NCBI GenBank assembly: GCA_002256765.1
Contig: NCHJ01000006.1
Coordinates: forward strand, 1 to 47,643
DNA: 47,643 nt
DNA from: Bacteroidetes bacterium 24-39-8
GTDB taxonomy: Bacteria > Bacteroidota > Bacteroidia > Chitinophagales > Chitinophagaceae
Direction: 5' to 3'
Shown one piece after another: positions 1 through 7,253 of this stretch. The notes beneath the pieces were generated by a model. That model made no database searches. It was not told where the DNA came from and saw nothing but the letters and a program-made list of their open reading frames with translations. How positions within the stretch are numbered: the first letter of the stretch is position 1; the number at the start of each line of letters is the position of its first letter. A program made the position numbers and the translations under genes.

Positions 1-111
1 ACTTTCTAACATATTAAAACTAAGCGATTATTTTTAAAAAATATTCTGCTTTGCTTAAGAACATTCATTTGCTTTTTGCTTTAAGGACCAACAAATCCAA
101 CCAAGTTAAAA

Positions 112-1173
112 TTATTTATGACTCAATAATTCAAAAAGCGATTTGTTTACATAATAGCTTTCTCTACCCAACTTTTGCTTTTCTAAAAATTCATTCTTCA
201 CTAGTTCCTCTAAATATCTAATTGCTGTACTTCTACTTACAGATAAATCACGTTCTATAAATTCAATTTTTGTGTATGGGTATTTAAATAAATTATTCAG
301 CAAATCTTGACTATACAATTTTGGTAGTTTAGCTTTCATTTCATGTTTATACTTCTGCATTAATTTATGCATTGCATTAATTAAAACAACTCCTTCTTTT
401 GCAGTATTTTCAACAGCATCTAAAACAAATAAAATCCAAGGTTCCCAATTACCCGTTACTCTTACTTGTTGTAAATGAGCGTAATAATCACTTTTGTTAC
501 CAATAATATACCTACTCAAATAAAGAACAGGAAGATCTAATAATTTTTTATTGACTAGAAATAAAATATTCATGATCCGACCTGTGCGTCCATTGCCATC
601 ATAAAATGGGTGAATTGTTTCAAATTGGTGATGAATAATTGCCATTTTAATCAAAGGATCAAAATCACACAACTCATCATTATTTATAAACTCCTCAAGA
701 TTTTGCATTAAGCTTTCAATCTCTAAGGCATCCTGAGGTGGCATATACACCACTTCACCGGTCTTTTCATTTAATAATTGGGTACCTGGGACTTTTCTAA
801 AACCAGCATCATTTTGTTCAATTACAGCTTGGATTTTCAAAATGTGGTTATTAGTAAGTAGCCCACTAGACTTTATTAAATTGAATCCTAGTTTTAAAGC
901 TTCCGCGTATTGATGTACCTCTTTAGCCTCAGGGGATCTAAACAAGTTGGAATAAATGCTACTTTGGTAAACCTCGGCAAATGTGCTAATAATGTTTTCT
1001 ATTGCTGAACTCTCCTTTGCCTCTCTTAAAGTGAGTGTCTCTAAAAGAATATTTTGATTTGGAATACTTGTCATTACCCCTTTAAATTCTGCAAGAAATT
1101 TGTTTGCTACTGCTACTTTTTTTAAAACAGCCTTTGTTTCAACTTCAATTTGAAAAGGTAATTTAAGTATCAT
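112..1173 (-). CDS. Fic domain AMP-transferase with C-terminal winged helix
   Basis: Predicted cytoplasmic Fic protein that would transfer AMP (or another nucleotide part) to a target protein. The catalytic motif HPFYDGNGRTGR is complete at about residues 188-199, counted from the ATG at 1173. An N-terminal Fic_N region precedes it. A class II inhibitory-helix motif of the (S/T)xxxE(G/N) type, SSAIEN, sits at about 55-60, so activity is probably self-inhibited without a separate antitoxin. The last ~70 residues resemble a winged helix-turn-helix (SVSRSTAIRYLEEL), as in many Bacteroidota Fic proteins, and could bind DNA. The frame can be opened five codons upstream by a TTG at 1188, but I prefer the ATG. 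No antitoxin-like gene is adjacent. The upstream DNA holds repeated GTCAAAA boxes, compatible with autoregulation (inference). Confidence 0.9.
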   Translation of the reverse strand: MILKLPFQIEVETKAVLKKVAVANKFLAEFKGVMTSIPNQNILLETLTLREAKESSAIENIISTFAEVYQSSIYSNLFRSPEAKEVHQYAEALKLGFNLIKSSGLLTNNHILKIQAVIEQNDAGFRKVPGTQLLNEKTGEVVYMPPQDALEIESLMQNLEEFINNDELCDFDPLIKMAIIHHQFETIHPFYDGNGRTGRIMNILFLVNKKLLDLPVLYLSRYIIGNKSDYYAHLQQVRVTGNWEPWILFVLDAVENTAKEGVVLINAMHKLMQKYKHEMKAKLPKLYSQDLLNNLFKYPYTKIEFIERDLSVSRSTAIRYLEELVKNEFLEKQKLGRESYYVNKSLFELLSHK

Positions 1174-1245
1174 TTTGACTGATTTCAATAAATATAAGTC
1201 AAAATATTGATTTTTTGACTCACGTTTTAAAAATAGGTGTCAAAT
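1173..1245. promoter_or_regulatory. Array of GTCAAAA inverted-repeat boxes upstream of fic
   Basis: Four boxes in alternating orientation: TTTTGAC at 1173-1179 (overlapping the fic ATG), GTCAAAA at 1198-1204, TTTTGAC at 1213-1219 and GTCAAA at 1239-1244. The spacers are 18, 8 and 19 nt. This equals two copies of TTTTGAC-N18/19-GTCAAA offset by 40-41 bp, about four helical turns. The layout suggests an operator for a dimeric regulator, possibly the winged-helix tail of the Fic protein itself. The boxes are seen in the sequence; the function is inferred. Confidence 0.45.
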
Positions 1246-1263
1246 ATCTTAAAATTTGAATCA

Positions 1264-1392
1264 TTAGCAATTAGGTAGGTTTTTAAGATTCAACCCTAAT
1301 AACTGCCTTATTTGCTCAATCCTTAAATCCTTAGGCGCTAAAATGTTAGCTCCTACAGGAAAATAGAAATTGCCTTTATCTTTGAATCCCAT
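1264..1392 (-). CDS. Possible 42-aa small ORF or gene remnant
   Basis: An ATG-initiated frame of 42 codons between the fic promoter region and the YceI gene. The peptide (MGFKDKGNFYFPVGANILAP, then a charged helix-like stretch with IEQIRQLLGLN) has the mixed composition of a real protein and not that of AT-rich noise. An in-frame TGA lies two codons upstream of the ATG. I recognise no family. It could be a true small protein, the remnant of a longer gene, or chance. There is no other support. Confidence 0.2.
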   Translation of the reverse strand: MGFKDKGNFYFPVGANILAPKDLRIEQIRQLLGLNLKNLPNC

Positions 1393-1407
1393 AAATCATC
1401 CCATCTT

Positions 1408-2241
1408 ATGTTATTCAAACTAATCAAAGAACTCCCCCTAATGTTTGTCATTGCCCTAATTATTTGGGCTGCAGTATTATGGATTTTCTATAAAAACACT
1501 CAAAAAACCAATGGCAGTTTCTTTCAAAAACATAGATCTACCATTATTGCATTGCTATTGGCATTGGTATTAACCCTTACCGATATCTGGTTATTTGTTT
1601 CCTATATACCAACCAATTTCAAGAAAAACCCTGTAACAGATAGTACTCAGTTGAGTCCAGATCTTGCATTAGACAGCACTTGGAAGGACAGTTCACAGGT
1701 GACCGTTTCAACTGCTGCACCAAAAGACAGTTTGAAAAAAACAGATACCACTACTATTAAGCAGACGGGAAAAACCTATATCACCAAAAAAGCAAGTATC
1801 AAGTTTTATTCAAAAGGACCTGGAGAAGATATTGAGGCAACCAACTCAAACGTAGCTTGTTCTTTTAATGATGTTACAGGCAACCTAAAGTTCACAGGAT
1901 TAATTAGAGGATTCCAGTTTGAAAATGAGCTGATGCAGGAGCATTTTAATGATAAGGATTATATGCACAGTGAAAAGTATCCTAAGACTAGCTTTACGGG
2001 CAAGATTGTTTTACCTGCCAATTTTAGTATTGAAAAAGATGGCAACTATACAGTTACTGTAGAAGGACCATTAACTATTAAAGCCGTAACTAAAACCACT
2101 AAAGTATCCGGTACAATCATTGTTACAGGAAAGAAAATTTCCTTAAAAAGTATTTTCAAGATTAAAAGAAATGACTTCAATATCAATATTGATGAAGTGG
2201 CAGAAGAACTTGAAATTACCGTTGCTGCTGCATTTAATTAA
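1408..2241 (+). CDS. Membrane-anchored YceI-like domain protein
   Basis: 277-aa protein with two N-terminal hydrophobic helices (about residues 10-27 and 46-66), a Ser/Thr/Lys-rich linker (about 75-120) and a C-terminal domain (about 122-277) resembling the YceI lipocalin-like fold. The features seen are an alternating beta pattern, the DYMHSEKYPKTSF segment typical of YceI proteins ('...M.s.kyP.i.F.g') and a closing strand LEITVAAAFN. YceI proteins bind isoprenoid or other hydrophobic ligands in the periplasm. In Bacteroidota they often sit beside small electron-transfer or stress proteins, but no such partner is adjacent here. The two-helix anchor is less common than a cleaved signal peptide. 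It is convergent with the radical SAM gene, with one base between the stop codons. Confidence 0.75.
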   Translation: MLFKLIKELPLMFVIALIIWAAVLWIFYKNTQKTNGSFFQKHRSTIIALLLALVLTLTDIWLFVSYIPTNFKKNPVTDSTQLSPDLALDSTWKDSSQVTVSTAAPKDSLKKTDTTTIKQTGKTYITKKASIKFYSKGPGEDIEATNSNVACSFNDVTGNLKFTGLIRGFQFENELMQEHFNDKDYMHSEKYPKTSFTGKIVLPANFSIEKDGNYTVTVEGPLTIKAVTKTTKVSGTIIVTGKKISLKSIFKIKRNDFNINIDEVAEELEITVAAAFN

Positions 2242-2242
2242 A

Positions 2243-4456
2243 TTATACTAACAACAAACCCGCTTTGTACAATGCATTAACGGGTTTGTTGTCCCAAAAC
2301 AATTCAAAGTCTTCTAGCCCATTTGCTTCATAATCGGCCTTTAGTTCTTGAATGGTTTTTTGTTTGGGTTTGGAAATTGCTACCTCAGGTAATATTTTAA
2401 GTAACCAAGCTCCTTTATCTGGCTCCACACTAATACTATGATTGGATTGCTGGGTTTGAAAACTAATTTGCATTTGCTCCCAAGTACTTCCTTTTTTGGA
2501 CTTTTGTACAATTTCCCATTGAGGTATTTTCCCCAACCAAATGGGTTTAGCATTAGCAGAAACTAATTCAGGTTCATCAATGGCTTTTTGAATAAAATCA
2601 GGAGCAATAGTTGTTTTGGGCACTTTAAAATCAAACCATTCCCGCAAAGAAAAATCCAAACAGGTCCCGTGCATATAATTGAGCAAGGCTTTCTTTAACC
2701 CAAATCCAAAACTTTCATGATCGGCCCCAGTAGGATCCTCGTGTTGAATATCATTATTGGCAAATGTTCCAATATCATTGGTTTGTTTTCTAACCTGGTA
2801 CTTAGCGGGATCCAATCCCACAGGGCTATGTGCGGTCATGGTAAACAAATGCCAGAAGGCCGATTGCAAAACACCCGTTTGAAACAATTGTCTCACCATT
2901 TCTAATGAATCAATGGTTTCCTGTTCTGTTTGCGTTGGAAAACCATACATTAAATAGGCATGCACCATGATTCCAGATTCTGTAAAATGTTTGCAAACCC
3001 TGGCCACTTGTGCAACGGTAATACCCTTGTCAATTAATTTCAGCAAACGGTCAGATGCTACTTCTAATCCCCCACTCACCGCTATACAACCCGATGCTTT
3101 TAAAAGAAGACAAAGGTCACGGGTAAAACTTTTTTCAAATCGCACATTGGTCCACCAACTCACTACTAATTTTCTGCGTATTATTTCTATGGCCAATGAT
3201 TTCATTAAGGAGGGAGGAGCAGCTTCATCCACAAAATGAAATCCATTCTGCCCTGTTTGTGCAATCATTTCTTCCATCCTATCAACTATCAAGGAGGCAT
3301 TTACAGGCTCATAGTTTTTGATATAATCCAAAGAGATATCACAGAAAGTACATTTGGCCCAATAGCAGCCATGCGCCATGGTCAATTTATTCCAGCGCCC
3401 ATCGCTCCAGAGACTGTGCATGGGATTGGCTACTTCAATAGCAGAAATATATTGGTCTAACAATAGTCCAGTATAATCAGGTGTTCCAACTTGTCCCTGT
3501 TTATAATCGGCACATGCCGTATTATTGATATAAACTACTTTTTTGTTTTGTAAAGTAAAAGCACGCTTGAGTTCAGACAATGCTCTTTTGCCATTGATAT
3601 GTTCCCAAAGTAATTCTAAAGGTGCTTCCCCATCATCAAGGGTTATAAAATCATAATATTCAAATACACGTGGGTCACTGAGTGATCTTAGTTCAGTATT
3701 GGCAAAGCCCCCACCCATGGCTACTGTAACATGGGGATAATGCTTTTTGATCCATTCACCACATCTAAAAGAGGTATATAAATTTCCAGGAAATGGCACA
3801 GAAATACAAACCATTTTGGGTTGATGCAATACCATTTTTTGTTCTAGAATCTTGATCAGGATTTGATCCAAATAAGAATATGGCGCATGCAATGCGGCAT
3901 AAAGCTCATCAAAACTATTAGCGGATCTTCCCAAACTTTCTGCATATCGGCTAAAGCCAAAATGGGGATCAATAGTATCCTTGATTAAATCACTCAAGTC
4001 TTCTAAATACATAGTGGCCAAATATTTGGCCCTATCCTGAATACCCATTGCCCCAAATGCCCAGGTTAAATCATCGGCTTGAGTAAATCTGCTGGATTCA
4101 GGAAGTAATGATCTTTTGCTAATCAAATGCGCCAATGTATTTCTCTTACCCTGTAAAAACAAAATCACTTCATCAATGGTCTTGATATAGTCATCCTTCA
4201 TGGCCATCATTCGGGCTGCATTGGCATTTAATTCAATTTGCCTATGCTCAATTTCATGAAACAACTCTTCTAAACCCGATTTACTAAAAACGGCAAGCGT
4301 TACTTCAATACCTAGGTCAGCATGAACTGCAGGAATATTTTTGGTATTGAAAAAACCTTTCAAATAAGCCGTTGCCGGATAAGGCGTATTCAACTGCGTA
4401 AAAGGTGGCGTAATCAGAAAAATAGGTGCATCCAAAGTGGGTGATTTATACAGCAA
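2243..4456 (-). CDS. B12-binding-type radical SAM protein
   Basis: 737-aa cytoplasmic protein. The [4Fe-4S]-binding cysteines are C364, C369 and C372 (HGCYWAKCTFCD), a CX4CX2C spacing instead of the classic CX3CX2C, as in some B12-type radical SAM families. The first ~300 residues hold a Rossmann-like cobalamin-binding-type region (VAMGGGFANTELR, FITLDDGEAPLE). No DxHxxG motif is seen, so cobalamin would be bound base-off. Glycine-rich 'ISGGLEVAS' type strands and LMYGFPTQTEQE follow, as expected for the radical SAM barrel. The substrate is unknown. The only start is a TTG at 4456, because an in-frame TAA lies just upstream and the next ATG is residue 82. It follows the lipoprotein gene by 15 nt. 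It is not a sulfatase maturase of the anSME type, since SPASM cysteine clusters are not seen. Confidence 0.8.
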   Translation of the reverse strand: MLYKSPTLDAPIFLITPPFTQLNTPYPATAYLKGFFNTKNIPAVHADLGIEVTLAVFSKSGLEELFHEIEHRQIELNANAARMMAMKDDYIKTIDEVILFLQGKRNTLAHLISKRSLLPESSRFTQADDLTWAFGAMGIQDRAKYLATMYLEDLSDLIKDTIDPHFGFSRYAESLGRSANSFDELYAALHAPYSYLDQILIKILEQKMVLHQPKMVCISVPFPGNLYTSFRCGEWIKKHYPHVTVAMGGGFANTELRSLSDPRVFEYYDFITLDDGEAPLELLWEHINGKRALSELKRAFTLQNKKVVYINNTACADYKQGQVGTPDYTGLLLDQYISAIEVANPMHSLWSDGRWNKLTMAHGCYWAKCTFCDISLDYIKNYEPVNASLIVDRMEEMIAQTGQNGFHFVDEAAPPSLMKSLAIEIIRRKLVVSWWTNVRFEKSFTRDLCLLLKASGCIAVSGGLEVASDRLLKLIDKGITVAQVARVCKHFTESGIMVHAYLMYGFPTQTEQETIDSLEMVRQLFQTGVLQSAFWHLFTMTAHSPVGLDPAKYQVRKQTNDIGTFANNDIQHEDPTGADHESFGFGLKKALLNYMHGTCLDFSLREWFDFKVPKTTIAPDFIQKAIDEPELVSANAKPIWLGKIPQWEIVQKSKKGSTWEQMQISFQTQQSNHSISVEPDKGAWLLKILPEVAISKPKQKTIQELKADYEANGLEDFELFWDNKPVNALYKAGLLLV
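2251..2292. terminator. 12-bp perfect hairpin at the convergent gene ends
   Basis: Arms ACAACAAACCCG (2251-2262) and CGGGTTTGTTGT (2281-2292) are perfectly complementary with an 18-nt loop. The hairpin begins 10 nt after the YceI stop and lies inside the last codons of the opposite radical SAM gene. Neither side has a strong U-tract: CCCAAAAC follows on plus, and TAGTATAATTTAA on minus. It may therefore be a weak bidirectional terminator or a 3'-end-protecting stem. Confidence 0.5.
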
Positions 4457-4471
4457 ATGTAAGTTTCTTTA

Positions 4472-5125
4472 TTATTGGTCAAATTCCATTGAACCCACCA
4501 ATACAAATTGCTTACTGGCTTCTCCGTTTTTTAATTTGTATTGCAATTGCCTAATCTTACCTGTTGGTTTTGCATTGGCGTCATTAGTTTCATAGCAGGG
4601 AAATCTTCTGGATAAACTAGATTCCACAATGGAAAATGAGTCGTGTCCCATATAACCCATACTTTCTTTGGATCCATTTGCTAATTCAGGAAAATAAATC
4701 TGTGAAAGGGACTTCCCTTTATTGGGAGAATATCCAATTACATGACCGTAACTTCCTGAACCAGCTGTTTGGGTATAGATTAATAATTCTGGAAATCCAT
4801 CCCTGTCAAGGTCTTCAATCTCTGCAGCTACAATAGGTTCTGATTCTTGTATAATAGTATCATTGATTAAACTTAATCCTGAAGGGATAATGGTTAACTG
4901 CTGCAAAGAACCATTTCCAATAGCTTTTACTTGATAAGTAATCCCTTGTAAGCTTAAACTTTTGGAGAATTGGCTACTACTATCTTGAATAGGCTTATTG
5001 ATACTAACAACTGAATCAACTTCCATGATATCTACTTTTTTGGGATCTGATGTAGATTCACAAGAACAAGCGCAGATGAATAATGCGCTAACAATAAGTC
5101 CAATTTTTGAATATTTACTTTTCAT
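4472..5125 (-). CDS. Putative lipoprotein with FG-GAP/VCBS-like motif
   Basis: 217 aa. The N-terminus (MKSKYSKIGLIVSALFICAC) looks like a lipoprotein signal peptide with candidate lipidated cysteines at 18 or 20, followed by a polar low-complexity linker. The middle holds DLDRDGFPELLIY, a calcium-binding-like D-x-D-x-D-G loop found in FG-GAP/VCBS repeats, here as a single copy. I do not recognise a specific family. It probably faces the periplasm or the inner leaflet of the outer membrane. It lies 15 nt upstream of the radical SAM gene and may be cotranscribed with it, although an exported lipoprotein and a cytoplasmic radical SAM enzyme have no obvious joint task. Confidence 0.65.
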   Translation of the reverse strand: MKSKYSKIGLIVSALFICACSCESTSDPKKVDIMEVDSVVSINKPIQDSSSQFSKSLSLQGITYQVKAIGNGSLQQLTIIPSGLSLINDTIIQESEPIVAAEIEDLDRDGFPELLIYTQTAGSGSYGHVIGYSPNKGKSLSQIYFPELANGSKESMGYMGHDSFSIVESSLSRRFPCYETNDANAKPTGKIRQLQYKLKNGEASKQFVLVGSMEFDQ

Positions 5126-5144
5126 GAATAACTATTTCTAAATG

Positions 5145-5162
5145 TCAATTAAAGTTAATTGA
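5145..5162. promoter_or_regulatory. 18-bp palindrome upstream of the lipoprotein gene
   Basis: TCAATTAA-AG-TTAATTGA has two perfect 8-bp arms and lies 20 nt before the lipoprotein ATG. Read on minus it contains TAACTTTA, close to the Bacteroidota -7 consensus TAnnTTTG. It could be an operator overlapping a promoter, or a stem at the 3' end of the dioxygenase transcript. Confidence 0.3.
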
Positions 5163-5201
5163 TTCAGACATAAAAATATTTTTTAGCATCACTTCTAACT
5201 T

Positions 5202-6044
5202 CTATCCAAACTTCACAGAAGTCATAGTCAATGACCCACCAACCGCTTTGTCATTGAAAAATTCAATCTGATCCTTCTCCCCTTTTAAGGCAAGGGTATA
5301 AATTAAAGGTAGATAATGTTCCGGTGTAGGAATGGCCATTTGAGCTTCTATTCCTAATTGTTGATAGTGAATCAAACTATCGTGATTACCATTTTGAATC
5401 AATTCTTTGAATTTGTTATTCATATGATTGGCCCAACCAAAACCAAATTCCGGTTCATTCAATTTATCCCAAGCAACCATTCTTAGATTATGCACCATAT
5501 TACCACTACCCATAATCAACACCCCTTTTTTTCTAAGGGCATGAATTTCTTTGGCCAATTCATAATGATATTTTGCGTCTTTGGTATAGTCAATACTCAA
5601 TTGCAAAACTGGTATATCTGCTTTGGGATACATATGTCTAACAATGCTCCAGGTTCCGTGATCCAATCCCCAATCATGCGACAGCTCCACTTTAGTAGTA
5701 TGAATGAGTGATGCCGTTTCTCTTGCTAATGCTGGACTACCTGGCGCAGGATATTGAACATCAAACAGTGCTTGAGGGAATCCACCAAAATCATGAATAG
5801 TAGGCGGAAAATCCATTTCAGTAATCATGGTACCCTTGGTAAACCAATGTGCCGATACCACTAATACTGCCTTGGGTGTTGGAATCTCTTTAGCTAATTG
5901 AGTCCATCGTTGACTAAATGGATTGTTTTCAATCCCATTCATTGGTGAGCCATGCCCAACAAAGACAACTGGCATCAGTTGCTCTTGTTCTTCCAAATTG
6001 TCTGTGAACTGTTTAAGACTACTGAATGAATTGATGCCTGTCAT
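5202..6044 (-). CDS. ygiD: LigB-type extradiol ring-cleavage dioxygenase (YgiD, 4,5-DOPA dioxygenase family)
   Basis: 280 aa, the usual size for the family. LigB-type enzymes open catechol-like rings with a metal held by histidines. Recognisable family blocks are VFVGHGSPMNG (H31), VVSAHWFTKG (H66), TIHDFGGFP (H84), LDHGTWSIVRHMYP and GSGNMVHNLR. The spacing matches E. coli YgiD, whose metal ligands are histidines in the first blocks and near the C-terminus. The physiological substrate in Bacteroidota is unknown, and DOPA activity is only the family name. The ATG at 6044 is preceded by a good -7 element. It is divergent from the YiaK-like gene and shares a 162-bp intergenic region with it. 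Confidence 0.88.
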   Translation of the reverse strand: MTGINSFSSLKQFTDNLEEQEQLMPVVFVGHGSPMNGIENNPFSQRWTQLAKEIPTPKAVLVVSAHWFTKGTMITEMDFPPTIHDFGGFPQALFDVQYPAPGSPALARETASLIHTTKVELSHDWGLDHGTWSIVRHMYPKADIPVLQLSIDYTKDAKYHYELAKEIHALRKKGVLIMGSGNMVHNLRMVAWDKLNEPEFGFGWANHMNNKFKELIQNGNHDSLIHYQQLGIEAQMAIPTPEHYLPLIYTLALKGEKDQIEFFNDKAVGGSLTMTSVKFG

Positions 6045-6061
6045 GATTTTAATTAATACTG

Positions 6062-6069
6062 CAAAGTTA
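6062..6069 (-). promoter_or_regulatory. Bacteroidota-type -7 element for the dioxygenase gene
   Basis: TAACTTTG on the minus strand matches the Bacteroidota -7 consensus TAnnTTTG exactly and lies 17 nt upstream of the ATG at 6044, implying a short leader. I do not see a convincing -33 TTTG at the expected distance. Confidence 0.4.
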
Positions 6070-6157
6070 GAATTAAGTTTTGGCCCTAATTTATGAAATG
6101 GGGAACAGTCTGTTAAAGCATGACTTAAAATTCAGCAGACAATCTTCCTGGTTTAGC

Positions 6158-6186
6158 TAATTAGATGCTAATATTGATAATTAGAT
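6158..6186. repeat. Direct repeat TAATTAGAT, 20-bp period, upstream of the yiaK-like gene
   Basis: TAATTAGAT occurs at 6158-6166 and 6178-6186, exactly two helical turns apart, 21 nt before the ATG at 6207. Between them lies TAATATTG, one mismatch from the -7 consensus TAnnTTTG. It may be a regulator-binding site; the sequence is AT-rich, so chance is possible. Confidence 0.3.
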
Positions 6187-6206
6187 TGTAACCCTAATTC
6201 TTTGCC

Positions 6207-7223
6207 ATGACCCGTATTAGTTTTGAGGAGATGAAAGCTACCATAAAACAAGCTTACTTGATTGCCGGCATGCCCGAAGAACGGGCAGATACCTGTGCCC
6301 AAATACACACGGAATCCAGTTGCGATGGCGTCTATTCCCATGGGTTAAATAGAGTAGAACGCTTTGTGGATTATATACATCAAGGATGGGTTGATGTAAA
6401 TGCAAGCCCTACCCTAGAAAAAAATCTGGGTGCTTTGGAAATTTATAATGGACATCTAGGGCCTGGAATTTTAAATGCTCAATTTGCTATGAACCGCGCC
6501 ACAGAAATGGCAGCTAGTAATGGTTTGGGGCTAGTTGCACTCAACAATACCACACACTGGATGCGTGGTGGTGCTTTTGGTTGGCAAGCTGCGGAAAAGG
6601 GGTTTATTGGCATATGTTGGACTAATACAGAATCTTGCATGCCGGCCTGGGGCGGCACATCGGGAGCCATTGGCAACAATCCCTTTGTCATGGCTATTCC
6701 AAGAAAAGAAGGTCATATAGTGTTGGATATGGCAATGTCTCAATATTCCTATGGTAAATTGGGTGTTACTAGGTTAAAAAATGAACAGCTTCCCTACCCC
6801 GGTGGATTTGATCAAGATGGAAATCTATCTACTGACCCAGGAGCCATTGAGGCAACTAGAAGGATATTGCCTATTGGATTCTGGAAAGGTTCCGGATTTG
6901 CCATCATGTTAGATTTAATTTCAAGTTTACTTTCTGGAGGTCTTACTTCTGCTGGTATGGATAAACTAGGCAAAGGTAATTGTGGCAGCTGCTGTCAAGT
7001 ATTTATTGCTATTAATCCACTCATGATTAATACCCAAGAATTTATTGACAAAGTACTTCAGGAAACGGTGGAACAAATCAAGGGCTCAACAAGGGTTCAC
7101 CCAGACAAACCACTTTCTTATCCTGGAGAGAATTCTTTAAAAACCAGAATGGATCATTTAGCCAATGGCATTGTAGTTGATGATAGTATTTGGGCCAAAG
7201 TAAAAGAATTGGCAAAATTGTAA
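6207..7223 (+). CDS. yiaK: 2,3-diketo-L-gulonate reductase-like oxidoreductase (YiaK/LDH2 family)
   Basis: 338-aa NAD(P)H-dependent oxidoreductase of the malate/L-lactate dehydrogenase LDH2 fold. It follows E. coli YiaK closely in characteristic blocks: THWMRGGAFGWQAAEKG (H117), IGICWTN, a proline-glycine loop MPAWGG, GNNPFVMAIP, the segment RRILPIGFWKGSGFAIMLD and the closing VDDSIWAKVKELAKL. The conserved N-terminal SHG (H45) is the presumed catalytic histidine. YiaK reduces 2,3-diketo-L-gulonate to 3-keto-L-gulonate in L-ascorbate/L-gulonate use. None of the other ascorbate or ulose pathway genes is nearby, so here it may act on another 2-keto sugar acid, for instance one released by the neighbouring catabolic block (inference). 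It ends 30 nt from the convergent sulfatase gene. Confidence 0.88.
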   Translation: MTRISFEEMKATIKQAYLIAGMPEERADTCAQIHTESSCDGVYSHGLNRVERFVDYIHQGWVDVNASPTLEKNLGALEIYNGHLGPGILNAQFAMNRATEMAASNGLGLVALNNTTHWMRGGAFGWQAAEKGFIGICWTNTESCMPAWGGTSGAIGNNPFVMAIPRKEGHIVLDMAMSQYSYGKLGVTRLKNEQLPYPGGFDQDGNLSTDPGAIEATRRILPIGFWKGSGFAIMLDLISSLLSGGLTSAGMDKLGKGNCGSCCQVFIAINPLMINTQEFIDKVLQETVEQIKGSTRVHPDKPLSYPGENSLKTRMDHLANGIVVDDSIWAKVKELAKL

Positions 7224-7253
7224 TAATCAGCTTCTTTGATTTTGATCTATTGC

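Noticed and set aside
112-1173. Fic protein as part of a toxin-antitoxin pair
   Set aside because: No FicA-like small gene is adjacent, and the inhibitory SSAIEN motif is within the protein itself.
2243-4456. Radical SAM protein as sulfatase maturase (anSME)
   Set aside because: It has a B12-type N-terminal region, CX4CX2C spacing and no C-terminal SPASM cysteine clusters, and it is far from the sulfatase genes.
7224-7253. Terminator between the convergent yiaK-like and sulfatase genes
   Set aside because: Only a 5-bp stem (AATCA/TGATT) with a poor T-run is present; too weak to list.
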